Shown here in pieces: positions 9,838-18,168 of a DNA stretch of 64,000 bases. The stretch spans positions 462,001-526,000 of the forward strand of contig NZ_AMBZ01000001.1 in assembly GCF_000293805.1 (NCBI RefSeq), in the 5' to 3' direction. The notes below the pieces were generated by a model. The model saw only the letters and a list, made by a program, of their open reading frames with translations, was not told where the DNA came from and searched no databases. The DNA comes from Paenibacillus alvei DSM 29. GTDB taxonomy: Bacteria; Bacillota; Bacilli; Paenibacillales; Paenibacillaceae. Every line of letters begins with the position of its first letter. Position 1 is the first letter of the stretch. Made by a program: the position numbers and the translations under genes.

Positions 9838-9913
9838 AATAAAAAAAGCATGAGCTTGCGACGAGCCGACATCCCAAATTGCCTTGGATGTTGTCTCTCA
9901 GCAAGCTCATGCC
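9838..9913 (-). terminator. Conditional (antiterminated) terminator of nagE
   Basis: On the minus strand GGCATGAGCTTGC pairs with GCAAGCTCATGC, followed by TTTTTTTATTTT. The left arm overlaps the RAT, so binding of the antiterminator and folding of the terminator exclude each other. Confidence 0.9.
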
Positions 9914-9933
9914 TAGTCGAACTAGTAACACGC
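9905..9933 (-). promoter_or_regulatory. RAT (ribonucleic antiterminator) of nagE
   Basis: A 29-base imperfect hairpin beginning GCGTGTTACTAG and ending GGCATGAGC on the minus strand. It closely resembles the GlcT target of B. subtilis ptsG and differs at one base from the second RAT at 13778. It starts only 11 bases after the antiterminator stop codon, so the nagE transcript either comes through that gene or starts inside it. Confidence 0.88.
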
Positions 9934-9943
9934 TTGTATGGCT

Positions 9944-10801
9944 TTATTCTGAATCTTTATGGAACAAGCGATATAAATGCATTGCGATGTATGCCGTTTC
10001 ATCTTCGGGGACTTCAATCTCCAGCTTCTTCGACATTAAGTCTGCACATTTCTGTGCTACGCTGAATTCATAGGGCGCCATATCCTTCAAATTTTCTCGG
10101 AATGGGTTCTTCGTCGCCTCCCCTTGGCGAATGCGTTCCATCGCAAAGCGCAAATGCGTTATCAACCGTAAGTAATCAATACTGTCCTTCGGAATGGCCC
10201 TGCTCCGTTCACGTTCGATAAGAGCAACCAAATCCTTCAACAGATGATTGTATTGTACAAAGCTCCCGACAGGGACATGAGCAACGGCAGATTGGATATG
10301 GATTGTCAAAAATCCAATTTCATCTTCCGGTACTACAACATCGAACGTCTTCCCGATCAGCTCAGCGGCTTGGGAAGCAAGTTTGAATTCCTTCGGGTTC
10401 AATGTGCGAATTTCCCATAGAAACGGATTCTCAATCGCAATATCGTTGCGAAGACGATAAAGCGCATATTCAATATGGCTCGGCAATGCGAGATGAATAT
10501 GCTCGTTTAAATCCGGCGTTAACTGCTCCGACACCATCGAAATAATCTTCTCCGATACGACAATGACTTCTGCATCAATTTGTTCGAGCAGCATTTGATA
10601 TTGCGATAAATGCTGCTTATCTTCAATCGCAAAAGTCTTCTCGATTCGTGTATCACCCATCTCCAGCGAACCTCCGGGCTTTGCGCCGAAGCCGAGCCCC
10701 TTACCCATAAGAATGGTTTCTTTGTTCGCCAACACATCGTTTGCCAATACGACATTGTTGCTTAATGCCCGTACGATTTCAAAGCGACGTTGTTCTGACA
10801 A
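9944..10801 (-). CDS. glcT: BglG/GlcT-family transcription antiterminator
   Basis: RNA-binding antiterminator of 285 residues: CAT domain (FEIVRALSNNVVLAND) at residues ~5-60, then two PRD domains with the conserved histidines in LNEHIHLALPSHIEY, GFLTIHIQ, LITHLRF and TAYIAMHLY. PRD phosphorylation by HPr or EII normally sets its activity. I start it at the TTG at 10801: AAAGGAG lies 7 bases upstream and the CAT domain begins six codons later; the open frame to 10912 runs through promoter and cre. The two RATs in this window are its obvious targets, so it likely governs nagE and crr-ptsHI. Which EII senses sugar for it is unknown, but NagE is adjacent. Confidence 0.9.
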   Translation of the reverse strand: MSEQRRFEIVRALSNNVVLANDVLANKETILMGKGLGFGAKPGGSLEMGDTRIEKTFAIEDKQHLSQYQMLLEQIDAEVIVVSEKIISMVSEQLTPDLNEHIHLALPSHIEYALYRLRNDIAIENPFLWEIRTLNPKEFKLASQAAELIGKTFDVVVPEDEIGFLTIHIQSAVAHVPVGSFVQYNHLLKDLVALIERERSRAIPKDSIDYLRLITHLRFAMERIRQGEATKNPFRENLKDMAPYEFSVAQKCADLMSKKLEIEVPEDETAYIAMHLYRLFHKDSE

Positions 10802-10846
10802 AGTAAGGCTCCTTTCCCCTGAGAGTGCACATCGAAGATCGCGTTT

Positions 10847-10860
10847 TGAAAACGTTTTCG
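10847..10860. promoter_or_regulatory. cre-like CcpA site in the glcT leader
   Basis: TGAAAACGTTTTCG, one base away from a perfect cre palindrome. It lies about 20-35 bases downstream of the promoter -10, a position where CcpA acts as a roadblock. Confidence 0.6.
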
Positions 10861-10883
10861 ATTCTGCGTCAACTGTATCATTT

Positions 10884-10912
10884 ATTCTAGGTGAATCTAC
10901 AATCCTTGTCAA
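10884..10912 (-). promoter_or_regulatory. Sigma-A promoter of glcT
   Basis: TTGACA (10907-10912), 17-base spacer, TAGAAT (10884-10889). Confidence 0.75.
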
Positions 10913-10993
10913 CGAAATAAATCTAATTTTGTCGAATATGTACGAAAATTGCAGAATAATAATTCTTTGTCATTTTATAGACACATATGGAAA

Positions 10994-11042
10994 GGATGAT
11001 GCAGCCAAGAGAGAATCTGATCCTCCCCCAATTGCATCATCC
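10994..11042 (-). terminator. Terminator of the crr-ptsH-ptsI operon
   Basis: A perfect 10-base stem GGATGATGCA / TGCATCATCC with a long loop, followed by a short T-containing tract on the minus strand. Confidence 0.6.
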
Positions 11043-11050
11043 ATTATATT

Positions 11051-12784
11051 TTAAATAGACATTTCTTGAACTGCAGATACGCGGTCAACGACCAGAACTT
11101 GAATCTCTTCAGCCGTCTCCAGCATCAGTGCTTCTTCCGCAAGCTTGCGCATTTCTTCACGGTTCAAGCGGCTGAGCAGCACACGTACCGGAAGCACAGA
11201 GCTTGCGCTCATGCTGAACTCATCCAGGCCAAGGCCTAGCAGAATTGGAACAGCCTTCAAGTTGCCGGCCATTTCGCCGCACATGCCGGCCCATTTACCT
11301 TCCTTATGCGCAGCATCAATAACCATCTTGATCAAGCGCAGAACGGCTGGATTGAATGGCTGAGTCAAGTGAGATACTTGCTCGTTCATTCGGTCAGCAG
11401 CCATCGTGTACTGAACGAGATCGTTCGTGCCGATGGAGAAGAAGTCAACTTCTTTTGCCAGCTGATCTGCAATAATTGCCGCAGCCGGAACCTCGATCAT
11501 CATGCCGACTTCCATCTCTTTATTGTAAGCAATGCCTTCTGCATCCAGCTCTGCTTGGGTTTCCGCCAAGATTGCGTTCGCTTCGCGGAGCTCGCTTATC
11601 GCCGAAATCATCGGATACATCAGCTTAATATTGCCTTTCGCACTCGCGCGAAGAATTGCACGAAGCTGTGTCTTGAATAGATCTTTACGATCCAGGCACA
11701 AGCGAATCGCACGGTAGCCGAGGAATGGGTTCATTTCCTTCGGAAGCGGCAAGTAAGGCAGCTCCTTGTCCCCGCCAATGTCCAATGTGCGGATAACGAC
11801 AGGCTTTTCTGCACCAAGCGTTTCACATACGGCAACATAAGAGTTGTATTGCTCCTCTTCAGATGGGAAGTTGTCGCGACCCATGTAGAGGAATTCCGTC
11901 CGATACAAGCCAACACCCTCAGCACCGTTATTGCGCGCACCAAGCGCATCTTGCGGGTTACCGATGTTCGACACGAGCTCAACCTCGTGACCATCCGCTG
12001 TGATTGAAGGTTTGTCCTTGTACAGCTTCATTTCTTCCTGACGCTTCTCGAACTTCATTTTCTTCTCTTGGTAAGTCGCAACCGTATCCGCATCTGGATT
12101 GATGAGGATAATGCCGCTAGAACCATCGAGAATGATCATGTCGCCGTTCTTAACGGTAGATGTAGCATCCTGCAAGCCCACTACTGCAGGAATCTCCATC
12201 GAACGAGCCATAATCGCAGAGTGGGAAGTACGTCCGCCAATGTTCGTCGCGAAGCCTGCTACCTTGCTGCGATCCAGCTGGGCTGTATCGGAAGGAGTCA
12301 AATCATGCGCGAACAGCACAACTGCCTCTTCGAAATCATTCAGAGAAGCAGATTTCTTGCCGGACAACAGACCCAATACACGCTTGCTTACATCGCGGAA
12401 ATCCGCCGCACGCTCACGCATATATTCGCTGTCCATGCTGCTGAAGATGTCAACCAGCTGCTGAGTCACTTCCGATAGAGCAAACTCTGCATTGACTTTC
12501 TCACTGCGAATCTTTTCAATTGCCTGTCCAATAAACTCTTCATCCTGCAACACAAGGATATGTGTAGCAAAAATTTCAGCCTGATGCTCGCCTAATTTTT
12601 TTGCAGTATCTTCTTTAATCTGTTCCAGTTCGTTCATCGCCAACTGTACAGCTGTTTGCAAACGAGTTGCTTCTGCCTGCACATCGTCAATCTGCTTGCG
12701 CTCTACCTCGGACGTATCGTGTTCAAGGATGAAAGCTTGACCGATGGCGTAACCGGATGCAGCTGGGATACCTTGAAGTAGCAT
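11051..12784 (-). CDS. ptsI: Phosphoenolpyruvate-protein phosphotransferase (PTS enzyme I)
   Basis: Cytoplasmic enzyme I takes phosphate from PEP and passes it to HPr. The 577-residue protein has the N-terminal HPr-binding/phospho-His domain with GGRTSHSAIMARS (active His) and the PEP-binding barrel with EGVGLYRTEFLYM, GTNDLVQYTMAADR and GMCGEMAG. The ATG at 12784 has GGAGG five bases upstream; a GTG four codons earlier is in frame but lacks a suitable site. It is the last gene of crr-ptsH-ptsI, 44 bases after ptsH. Confidence 0.96.
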   Translation of the reverse strand: MLLQGIPAASGYAIGQAFILEHDTSEVERKQIDDVQAEATRLQTAVQLAMNELEQIKEDTAKKLGEHQAEIFATHILVLQDEEFIGQAIEKIRSEKVNAEFALSEVTQQLVDIFSSMDSEYMRERAADFRDVSKRVLGLLSGKKSASLNDFEEAVVLFAHDLTPSDTAQLDRSKVAGFATNIGGRTSHSAIMARSMEIPAVVGLQDATSTVKNGDMIILDGSSGIILINPDADTVATYQEKKMKFEKRQEEMKLYKDKPSITADGHEVELVSNIGNPQDALGARNNGAEGVGLYRTEFLYMGRDNFPSEEEQYNSYVAVCETLGAEKPVVIRTLDIGGDKELPYLPLPKEMNPFLGYRAIRLCLDRKDLFKTQLRAILRASAKGNIKLMYPMISAISELREANAILAETQAELDAEGIAYNKEMEVGMMIEVPAAAIIADQLAKEVDFFSIGTNDLVQYTMAADRMNEQVSHLTQPFNPAVLRLIKMVIDAAHKEGKWAGMCGEMAGNLKAVPILLGLGLDEFSMSASSVLPVRVLLSRLNREEMRKLAEEALMLETAEEIQVLVVDRVSAVQEMSI

Positions 12785-12828
12785 CGGTTCCTCCACTCCT
12801 TTTCCGCGTTAATGATTTACTGAATCTA

Positions 12829-13089
12829 TTAGTCCAATACGGATTCGATTACTGCGCCTACCGCTTCAACTGCTTCAGCAGCCTTTTCGCCTTCCGCAGA
12901 TACGGTTACGGTGTCGCCAGCTTTCATACCAAGCGTCAATACGCCCGTGATGCTTTTTGCGCTTACTTTGCGGCCGTTGAATTCGATTGTAATTTGCTCG
13001 CCTGCGAATTCGGCAGCTTTCTTCATGATTGCGCCCGCTGGACGAGCATGGATACCTTGTGGGTTTTTAATTGTAAATTGTTTTTCCAT
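12829..13089 (-). CDS. ptsH: Phosphocarrier protein HPr
   Basis: An 86-residue HPr. The catalytic histidine lies in NPQGIHARPAG and the regulatory serine (substrate of HPr kinase, CcpA cofactor in its phosphorylated form) in KSITGVLTLG. The ATG at 13089 has AGAGGG at 7 bases; the upstream open frame is not HPr-like. It lies between crr and ptsI, 58 bases after the crr stop. Confidence 0.96.
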   Translation of the reverse strand: MEKQFTIKNPQGIHARPAGAIMKKAAEFAGEQITIEFNGRKVSAKSITGVLTLGMKAGDTVTVSAEGEKAAEAVEAVGAVIESVLD

Positions 13090-13147
13090 TATTATGCCCT
13101 CTCTTCTCATGTGTAGTAGAATGCGTTTTTCTTCTTTAAAAAACAAT

Positions 13148-13624
13148 CTATTTCAATACAATTTCCAACAGCTCATCGGAGTCTGCTTTTACATTGCCTG
13201 TGTTCGCTTTCAACTCAGCGACAATGTCGCCGTTCGCGACAATAATCGGAGTAATAACTGGAAGACCTGCTTCTTTAATTTGTGCAATATCGAACTCGAT
13301 AAGCGTTTGGCCTTTTTTCACTTTGTCACCGGACTTCACATGCGGCTTAAATGGCTTACCTTGCAAGGATACTGTGTTCACGCCGATGTGAACAAGCAAT
13401 TCCAAGCCGGACTCATGCGCAAGAACCAAGGAATGGTGAGAGTCGATCAAATGCACGACATGACCGTCGAATGGAGAGACGAATACGCCCTCTGTTGGCT
13501 CAATAGCAATACCGTCACCAATAATTTTTTGTGAAAATGCTGGATCCGGTACTTGCTCCAATGGTACTGCTTGACCTGTAATCGGTGCTGTAATGGAAAT
13601 TTTCTTTTCTTTTACCAAAACCAA
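13148..13624 (-). CDS. crr: PTS EIIA, glucose type (Crr-like), 5' end ambiguous
   Basis: Free-standing EIIA-Glc of about 158 residues that passes phosphate from HPr to EIICB proteins. Conserved parts: ITAPITGQAVPL, IIGDGIAI, VFVSPFDG and the phosphorylated His in ELLVHIGVNT. The start is odd. The only in-frame start is a TTG at 13624, but an ATG four bases upstream of it, perfectly placed 8 bases after GGAGG, reads MFGFGK in another frame. Removing one A from an A4 run would join it into MFGFGKEKKISITAP, a start typical of this family from memory. A one-base insertion or sequencing error is therefore likely. First gene of crr-ptsH-ptsI behind a RAT. Confidence 0.88.
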   Translation of the reverse strand: MVLVKEKKISITAPITGQAVPLEQVPDPAFSQKIIGDGIAIEPTEGVFVSPFDGHVVHLIDSHHSLVLAHESGLELLVHIGVNTVSLQGKPFKPHVKSGDKVKKGQTLIEFDIAQIKEAGLPVITPIIVANGDIVAELKANTGNVKADSDELLEIVLK

Positions 13625-13722
13625 ACATATTGAGTTCCTCCTTGTAATTAACCATGTGAACTTTCGTCCGTCATTGTATTTGTCGTTATGACGTTTGAAA
13701 AAATGCCAATTTCTCTTATGAG

Positions 13723-13786
13723 AAAATAAAAAGGCATGCGCTAAAGCATGCAGTTCACCCCCGTGAACGGCCGCTTAGCTCATGCC
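13723..13786 (-). terminator. Conditional terminator of crr-ptsH-ptsI
   Basis: On the minus strand GGCATGAGCTAAGC pairs with GCTTTAGCGCATGCC and is followed by TTTTTATTTT. Its left arm overlaps the RAT, as at nagE. Confidence 0.88.
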
Positions 13787-13806
13787 TAGTCGTACTAGTA
13801 ACACGC
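13778..13806 (-). promoter_or_regulatory. RAT of the crr-ptsH-ptsI operon
   Basis: A 29-base element identical to the nagE RAT except for one loop base (position 13793). Confidence 0.9.
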
Positions 13807-13832
13807 TAACTTCCTGTGTAAAATTCACACCC

Positions 13833-13862
13833 ATTGTATCATGGTGGCTGCGCGGGATGCAA
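13833..13862 (-). promoter_or_regulatory. Promoter of crr-ptsH-ptsI
   Basis: TTGCAT (13857-13862), 18-base spacer, TACAAT (13833-13838), with a TGA just ahead of the -10. The predicted start lies about 20 bases upstream of the RAT. The rest of the 350-base gap up to 14160 shows nothing I can name. Confidence 0.55.
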
Positions 13863-14159
13863 GCGAGCGGGCTATTGGTGAAATCTAGTCGATTCGCACC
13901 TTCCTCAAATGGCTGCTGAGTTATGCGGTATCCATAAGATGTGCGTTCTGGATACAATTCATACCGTCCGCACCTCATTATGACTACATTACATATATAC
14001 CCACTATATCCACAAATGCCGCAAATGCACCACATGATTTATGGTCGATTATGATCTTATTTTATTCATACGCAGTTCTCGCCATAACGTTTCAAACTGC
14101 ATATGCACAACTTTTCTCCTACTATGTACAATCCGAGATTCATTACGGGACATCATTGC

Positions 14160-14951
14160 TTATTCGCTTTGTTCTGCGTAGTAGCAAGAAACGCCTACTT
14201 TCAGCAATTTGCTGATCATATCGTCCGGCAGCGGACTGTCAGTGATGCATCCTGTCAATCCTTCAACAGAAGTAACCGTAAATAAGGAGGCCTTGCCTAC
14301 CTTCGTATGGTCAAATACGGCAAAGGTTTGCTGTGCTTGGCGCATCAGCATGCGGGCCGTTTGCGCTTCCAGCTCCGAGTACGTTGTAATGCCCTTGGTT
14401 ATGGAGAAGCCATCGATGCCCATAAATAATTTTTCAATATTCAAATGCTCAATTGTTCGTTCCGCTAAGGGCCCGCACAGCTCGAAACTGTTGCTGCGCA
14501 TAACGCCGCCAATCACGACAACCTGTATTCCTTCACAGTCTGACAGCTCCATCGCAATATTTACAGCGTTCGTCACGACGGTAATGCCTTGACGCTGCTT
14601 CAATAACCGGGCAAGCAGGAATGTAGTTGTTCCCCCGGTCAAGCAAATACTGTCGCCTTCTTCAATGAAGTCCAAGGCTCGTCTAGCGATTGCTTCCTTC
14701 TCCAGCCACAGCAATTGTCTCTTCTCATCGAAGGAAACCTCTCTCACTGTGCCCGGCCCCTCAAGCAATGCTCCGCCAATCGTACGAATCAGCTCCCCCT
14801 TGCGCTCCATTAAATCCAAATCCCGTCGCGCTGTAGCTTCTGAGCATTCGAACTGCTCAATAATCTCTGCTATCGTAATGCGTCCATTCTGCTTCATCAC
14901 TTGCAAAATTTGCTGGCGCCGCAATTCACCCTTGGATAACGATTCACTCAT
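14160..14951 (-). CDS. DeoR-family regulator (AgaR-like)
   Basis: A 263-residue DeoR-type regulator: N-terminal helix-turn-helix (ILQVMKQNGRITIAEIIEQF..ATARRDLDLMERKG) and a sugar-phosphate-binding domain with GGTTTFLLAR, VVTNAVNIA, FMGIDGFS and FDHTKVGKASL. These sense phosphorylated sugars. It follows the AgaS-like isomerase gene by 136 bases on the same strand and probably represses both it and the divergent aldolase/kinase genes through the palindrome at 16189. Confidence 0.88.
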   Translation of the reverse strand: MSESLSKGELRRQQILQVMKQNGRITIAEIIEQFECSEATARRDLDLMERKGELIRTIGGALLEGPGTVREVSFDEKRQLLWLEKEAIARRALDFIEEGDSICLTGGTTTFLLARLLKQRQGITVVTNAVNIAMELSDCEGIQVVVIGGVMRSNSFELCGPLAERTIEHLNIEKLFMGIDGFSITKGITTYSELEAQTARMLMRQAQQTFAVFDHTKVGKASLFTVTSVEGLTGCITDSPLPDDMISKLLKVGVSCYYAEQSE

Positions 14952-15087
14952 GCGTTACACTCCATCCGTTCCATATTCATACCTGTGTCGGGGTTTGCTT
15001 CTTTTGATGAAACGCGATCCTAACGAAAGGCGCCAGCTGCTTATAGTCCTTGGCTCTCAAATTCCAGACCAGAACAACTCGCCTACA

Positions 15088-16146
15088 TTAAATAGATACA
15101 AACTGCGTCAGGTTCCGCGGATCGTCCGGATTCAAGCCCCGCTTGATCGCTGTATAATATCCGTTATATTGAACAAAAGGCAGGTACAACACCGCACGCG
15201 CTTCATCGCACGCATCCACATGGCCAAGCTCAATGACCTTATCTGCGAATGCCGTGTCGGCTCCCGCTTTTGCCGTTACAATCACAATCGTCGCTCCGTA
15301 CTGCTTCATCTCTTCCGCTACCTTGAGCTCATAAGCACGAGCACATTCCGACAAGAGCAATACGACCTGCGCTCCCGGCTCCACAATCGACTTCGGGCCG
15401 TGTCGGAATTCCAGAGTTCCATATGCCTCTGTCCACATATAGGTCATTTCCTTCAGCTTCAAACAAGCTTCAAGAGCCAATCCATACAGCGCCCCCATGC
15501 CCAAATATATCGTTTTCTCAAATTGATGATTGTTCACCCACGCAGATGTCGTTTCATCCGCCATTGTAACGAACGCACTGCTGGATTGCAACACTGCCTG
15601 CAGCTCGGCCAATTCCTTCTCGCGCCCCGCACCAAGTGCAATAGCCGCCTGCATCATAAATGTCATGCTGCTGAGCGATTTCGTCATAACCGTACTCTTC
15701 TCTGCACCTAGTGGAGATACGAGGCATGGCGTCATTTGCGCCATCTTGCTGTTCGGATGACATGTAATGCCGCATGTTGTCCAATGCGTCAAGTCCTTGG
15801 CTGAATCCAGCGCCAGAATAACCTCATGGGATTCACCAGAACGAGACACCCCGACGAGCAAAGTTTTCTTCGATGGCGTTACGGTCTGCTCACGGAACAA
15901 GAACAGATCAGAGGATGGATGCGCAGCCGCACTTCTCCCTGTCCACTTGCGATATGTAGCCGCCATTGTCATTGCCTGGTACCAGGAAGAGCCGGAACCA
16001 ATGAATATAACCTCTTCAAATTGATCGTTTCCTATATATTGATCTACCCAATCCTTCTGATTGTGCAGCTGATCCCAAGCCGCCTGGAGCGCCGCCGCTT
16101 GCTCGCTGATTTCCCGGTACGTATGTGTATCAAGTTGGTTTGACAT
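15088..16146 (-). CDS. agaS: SIS-domain sugar-phosphate isomerase/deaminase (AgaS-like)
   Basis: A 352-residue protein with two SIS domains. The first shows IFIGSGSSWYQA and VGVSRSGESHEV; the second shows YLGMGALYGLALEACLKLKEM and TLEFRHGPKS. This double-SIS layout without a glutaminase domain is that of AgaS, which acts on galactosamine-6-phosphate (deamination/isomerisation to tagatose-6-phosphate). The aldolase and PfkB kinase on the opposite strand fit that route. Start at 16146, with GGGAGG ten bases upstream. No N-acetylgalactosamine-6-phosphate deacetylase or dedicated galactosamine PTS is in the window, so the entry substrate is uncertain. Confidence 0.85.
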   Translation of the reverse strand: MSNQLDTHTYREISEQAAALQAAWDQLHNQKDWVDQYIGNDQFEEVIFIGSGSSWYQAMTMAATYRKWTGRSAAAHPSSDLFLFREQTVTPSKKTLLVGVSRSGESHEVILALDSAKDLTHWTTCGITCHPNSKMAQMTPCLVSPLGAEKSTVMTKSLSSMTFMMQAAIALGAGREKELAELQAVLQSSSAFVTMADETTSAWVNNHQFEKTIYLGMGALYGLALEACLKLKEMTYMWTEAYGTLEFRHGPKSIVEPGAQVVLLLSECARAYELKVAEEMKQYGATIVIVTAKAGADTAFADKVIELGHVDACDEARAVLYLPFVQYNGYYTAIKRGLNPDDPRNLTQFVSI

Positions 16147-16181
16147 CTCACAATTTCCTCCCTTATAATCAACTTAATGAA

Positions 16182-16210
16182 ATTATAAATCATAATTATG
16201 ATCGTTTCAA
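16182..16210 (-). promoter_or_regulatory. Promoter of agaS (and agaR)
   Basis: TTGAAA (16205-16210), 17-base spacer, TATAAT (16182-16187), a near-consensus sigma-A promoter. A weaker divergent -10 (TATGAT at 16197-16202) could serve the aldolase gene. Confidence 0.75.
16189..16202. promoter_or_regulatory. Palindromic operator between agaS and the aldolase gene
   Basis: ATCATAATTATGAT, a perfect 14-base palindrome that fills most of the spacer of the agaS promoter and overlaps the likely -10 of the divergent operon. It is a good single site for the DeoR-type regulator; the assignment is inference. Confidence 0.55.
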
Positions 16211-16236
16211 TCATTTATATGCAGGAGGTTACGGAA

Positions 16237-17106
16237 ATGGGACATCTTATCAGCTCTACATCCATGCTTCAAGCTGCACGTGAACAAGACTTCGGAATTA
16301 CTGCATTTAATGTACATACACTAGAAATGCTGCAAGCGGTCGTAGAAGCAGCCGAGGACACGAATACACCGCTCATCTTGCAAACGACGGTAGGAACGGT
16401 TAAGCATTTAGGACCGGAATATATCGTTGCCGCTGCTCAGACAGCAGCGAAGCAAGCCTCTGTCCCGATCGCACTGCATTTGGATCACTGTACGGATTAT
16501 GAGCTTCTCGTTCAATGCATCCGCGCAGGCTATACGTCCGTCATGATCGATGCTTCGATGTATCCTTATGAAGAGAATGTTCGCCGCACGCAGGAGGTTG
16601 TGAAAGTAGCGCTCGCTGCAGGCGTCAATATAGAGGCGGAACTGGGCAAAGTTGGCGGCGTGGAGGACGACATCGTCGTCGAGGAAGAAGATGCGCGTTT
16701 GGCTGTTCCAGAGGAGTGCGCTGCATTCGTAGAAGTTACAGGTGTTCCTACATTGGCCCCTGCCATTGGAACTGCACACGGTATATACAAAGGCGAGCCG
16801 AAAATTGCCTTCGATCGGTTGGAACAAATATATAAGCAAGTCGGCGTACCGCTCGTTCTGCATGGCGGCTCCGGCATCCCTGAGGAGCAGGTGAAGCGCT
16901 GCGTGAAGCAGGGCATGGCGAAGATGAATGTTGCAACTGAGCTGCGCATCGCCTTCTCGAATGCAATCAAAGATGTATTCACAGCGAATCCAAATGAGAA
17001 TGACCCACGTAAATATATGGTGCCAGCGAAACACGCCGTAAAGGAATTGGCGATTCGCAAAATGGAAATGGCAGGATGCATCGGCAAGGCAAACGCCGTT
17101 CGCTAA
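16237..17106 (+). CDS. kbaY: Class II ketose-bisphosphate aldolase (KbaY/GatY-like)
   Basis: Zinc-dependent aldolase of 289 residues that cleaves tagatose- or fructose-1,6-bisphosphate. Zinc and catalytic residues are visible: LHLDHCTDY, EAELGKVGG, GTAHGIYKGEP and LHGGSGI. The length fits KbaY/GatY (about 285). The ATG at 16237 has GGAGG 8 bases upstream; the earlier in-frame start at 16198 lies in the operator region. The kinase starts 20 bases after its stop. Tagatose bisphosphate is inferred from the AgaS neighbour; fructose bisphosphate cannot be excluded. Confidence 0.88.
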   Translation: MGHLISSTSMLQAAREQDFGITAFNVHTLEMLQAVVEAAEDTNTPLILQTTVGTVKHLGPEYIVAAAQTAAKQASVPIALHLDHCTDYELLVQCIRAGYTSVMIDASMYPYEENVRRTQEVVKVALAAGVNIEAELGKVGGVEDDIVVEEEDARLAVPEECAAFVEVTGVPTLAPAIGTAHGIYKGEPKIAFDRLEQIYKQVGVPLVLHGGSGIPEEQVKRCVKQGMAKMNVATELRIAFSNAIKDVFTANPNENDPRKYMVPAKHAVKELAIRKMEMAGCIGKANAVR

Positions 17107-17126
17107 TGGCAATTGGAGGAACAAAA

Positions 17127-18068
17127 ATGATTACAACGGTTACCCTAAATGCAGCGATTGATAAGACCTATTACATTCCCGGCTTCAACAGCAATGCGCT
17201 GTATCGGGTCGACCAGACGCTCGCAACAGCGGGAGGCAAAGGCATCAATGTCGCTCGTGTTATCCATGCCCTAGGAGAAATGGTAACGGCTACAGGCTTC
17301 GTAGCTGGCTACAATGGGATGGCAATCACGGATATGCTTCGAGAGGAAGGCATTGGAACAGACTTCATCTCCGTTCCCGGAGAGTCGCGTCTCTGCCTGA
17401 ACATCATCGATCCAACGGGAGGCACACAGACGGAACTGCTAGAGGCTGGCCCATCGATCACCCCGGAATCAATAGACGCGATGAAGGCCAAGATTGAGGA
17501 GCTTGCGGCAAAATCTTCACATGTTGTCTTCTCGGGGAGTCTGCCGAAGGGCTGTGGCACGAACCTATACGCAGAACTCATCGACATCGCTCGCGGTCAG
17601 GGTGCAATTCCTGTTCTCGATACAAGCGGCGATGCGTTAATCGCAGGGATTCAAAGTCGGCCTTACTTGATTAAGCCGAACGAACATGAAGTTACGAAGC
17701 TAACAGGCGGACTAGCTGACAGTGAGGATGAGATTGTGCGTGCTGTACAGCAGCTCATGCAAAACGGAGTCGACAATGTCATTGTCTCCCTAGGGGAACG
17801 AGGTGCGCTCGCTGGCTGCGAAGAACAGTTATATGGCGTGTCCATTCCTCGTGTGGAAGCCGTGAATGCAGTCGGCAGCGGCGATTCCATGGTGGCTGGT
17901 CTCGTTGTGGCGGATCGTCGCGGTTTATCTCCTGAAGAAAAGTTAAAGCTTGGCGCAGCTTGCGGCACAGCCAATGCGCTTATGCCCTCAGCAGGTATGG
18001 TAAGGATGGCTGACGTAGAGTCGCTGCTTCGCGAGATACAGGTTACACCATTATCTTCATTCCTTTAA
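17127..18068 (+). CDS. PfkB-family 1-phosphofructokinase / tagatose-6-phosphate kinase
   Basis: A 313-residue PfkB-family kinase. N-terminal TLNAAIDKTYYI, the sugar-binding GGKGINVARVI motif, and the C-terminal ATP/anion-hole motif NAVGSGDSMVAGL are intact. The family phosphorylates fructose-1-phosphate or tagatose-6-phosphate; the neighbours favour the latter, supplying the bisphosphate cleaved by the aldolase. ATG at 17127 with GGAGG 7 bases upstream. Confidence 0.85.
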   Translation: MITTVTLNAAIDKTYYIPGFNSNALYRVDQTLATAGGKGINVARVIHALGEMVTATGFVAGYNGMAITDMLREEGIGTDFISVPGESRLCLNIIDPTGGTQTELLEAGPSITPESIDAMKAKIEELAAKSSHVVFSGSLPKGCGTNLYAELIDIARGQGAIPVLDTSGDALIAGIQSRPYLIKPNEHEVTKLTGGLADSEDEIVRAVQQLMQNGVDNVIVSLGERGALAGCEEQLYGVSIPRVEAVNAVGSGDSMVAGLVVADRRGLSPEEKLKLGAACGTANALMPSAGMVRMADVESLLREIQVTPLSSFL

Positions 18069-18085
18069 CGCTTGTATCATTAAGT

Positions 18086-18133
18086 AAAAAAGTCGTGCGC
18101 TCCGTTTTAACGGCCAAAGCTGCACGACTTTTT
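18086..18133. terminator. Bidirectional terminator between the kinase gene and bioC
   Basis: AAAAAGTCGTGC / GCACGACTTTTT stem-loop between two convergent operons, with T runs on both strands. Confidence 0.88.
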
Positions 18134-18168
18134 ATTTGCGGAATCAGCAAAAGTTATCTTAATCTCCC

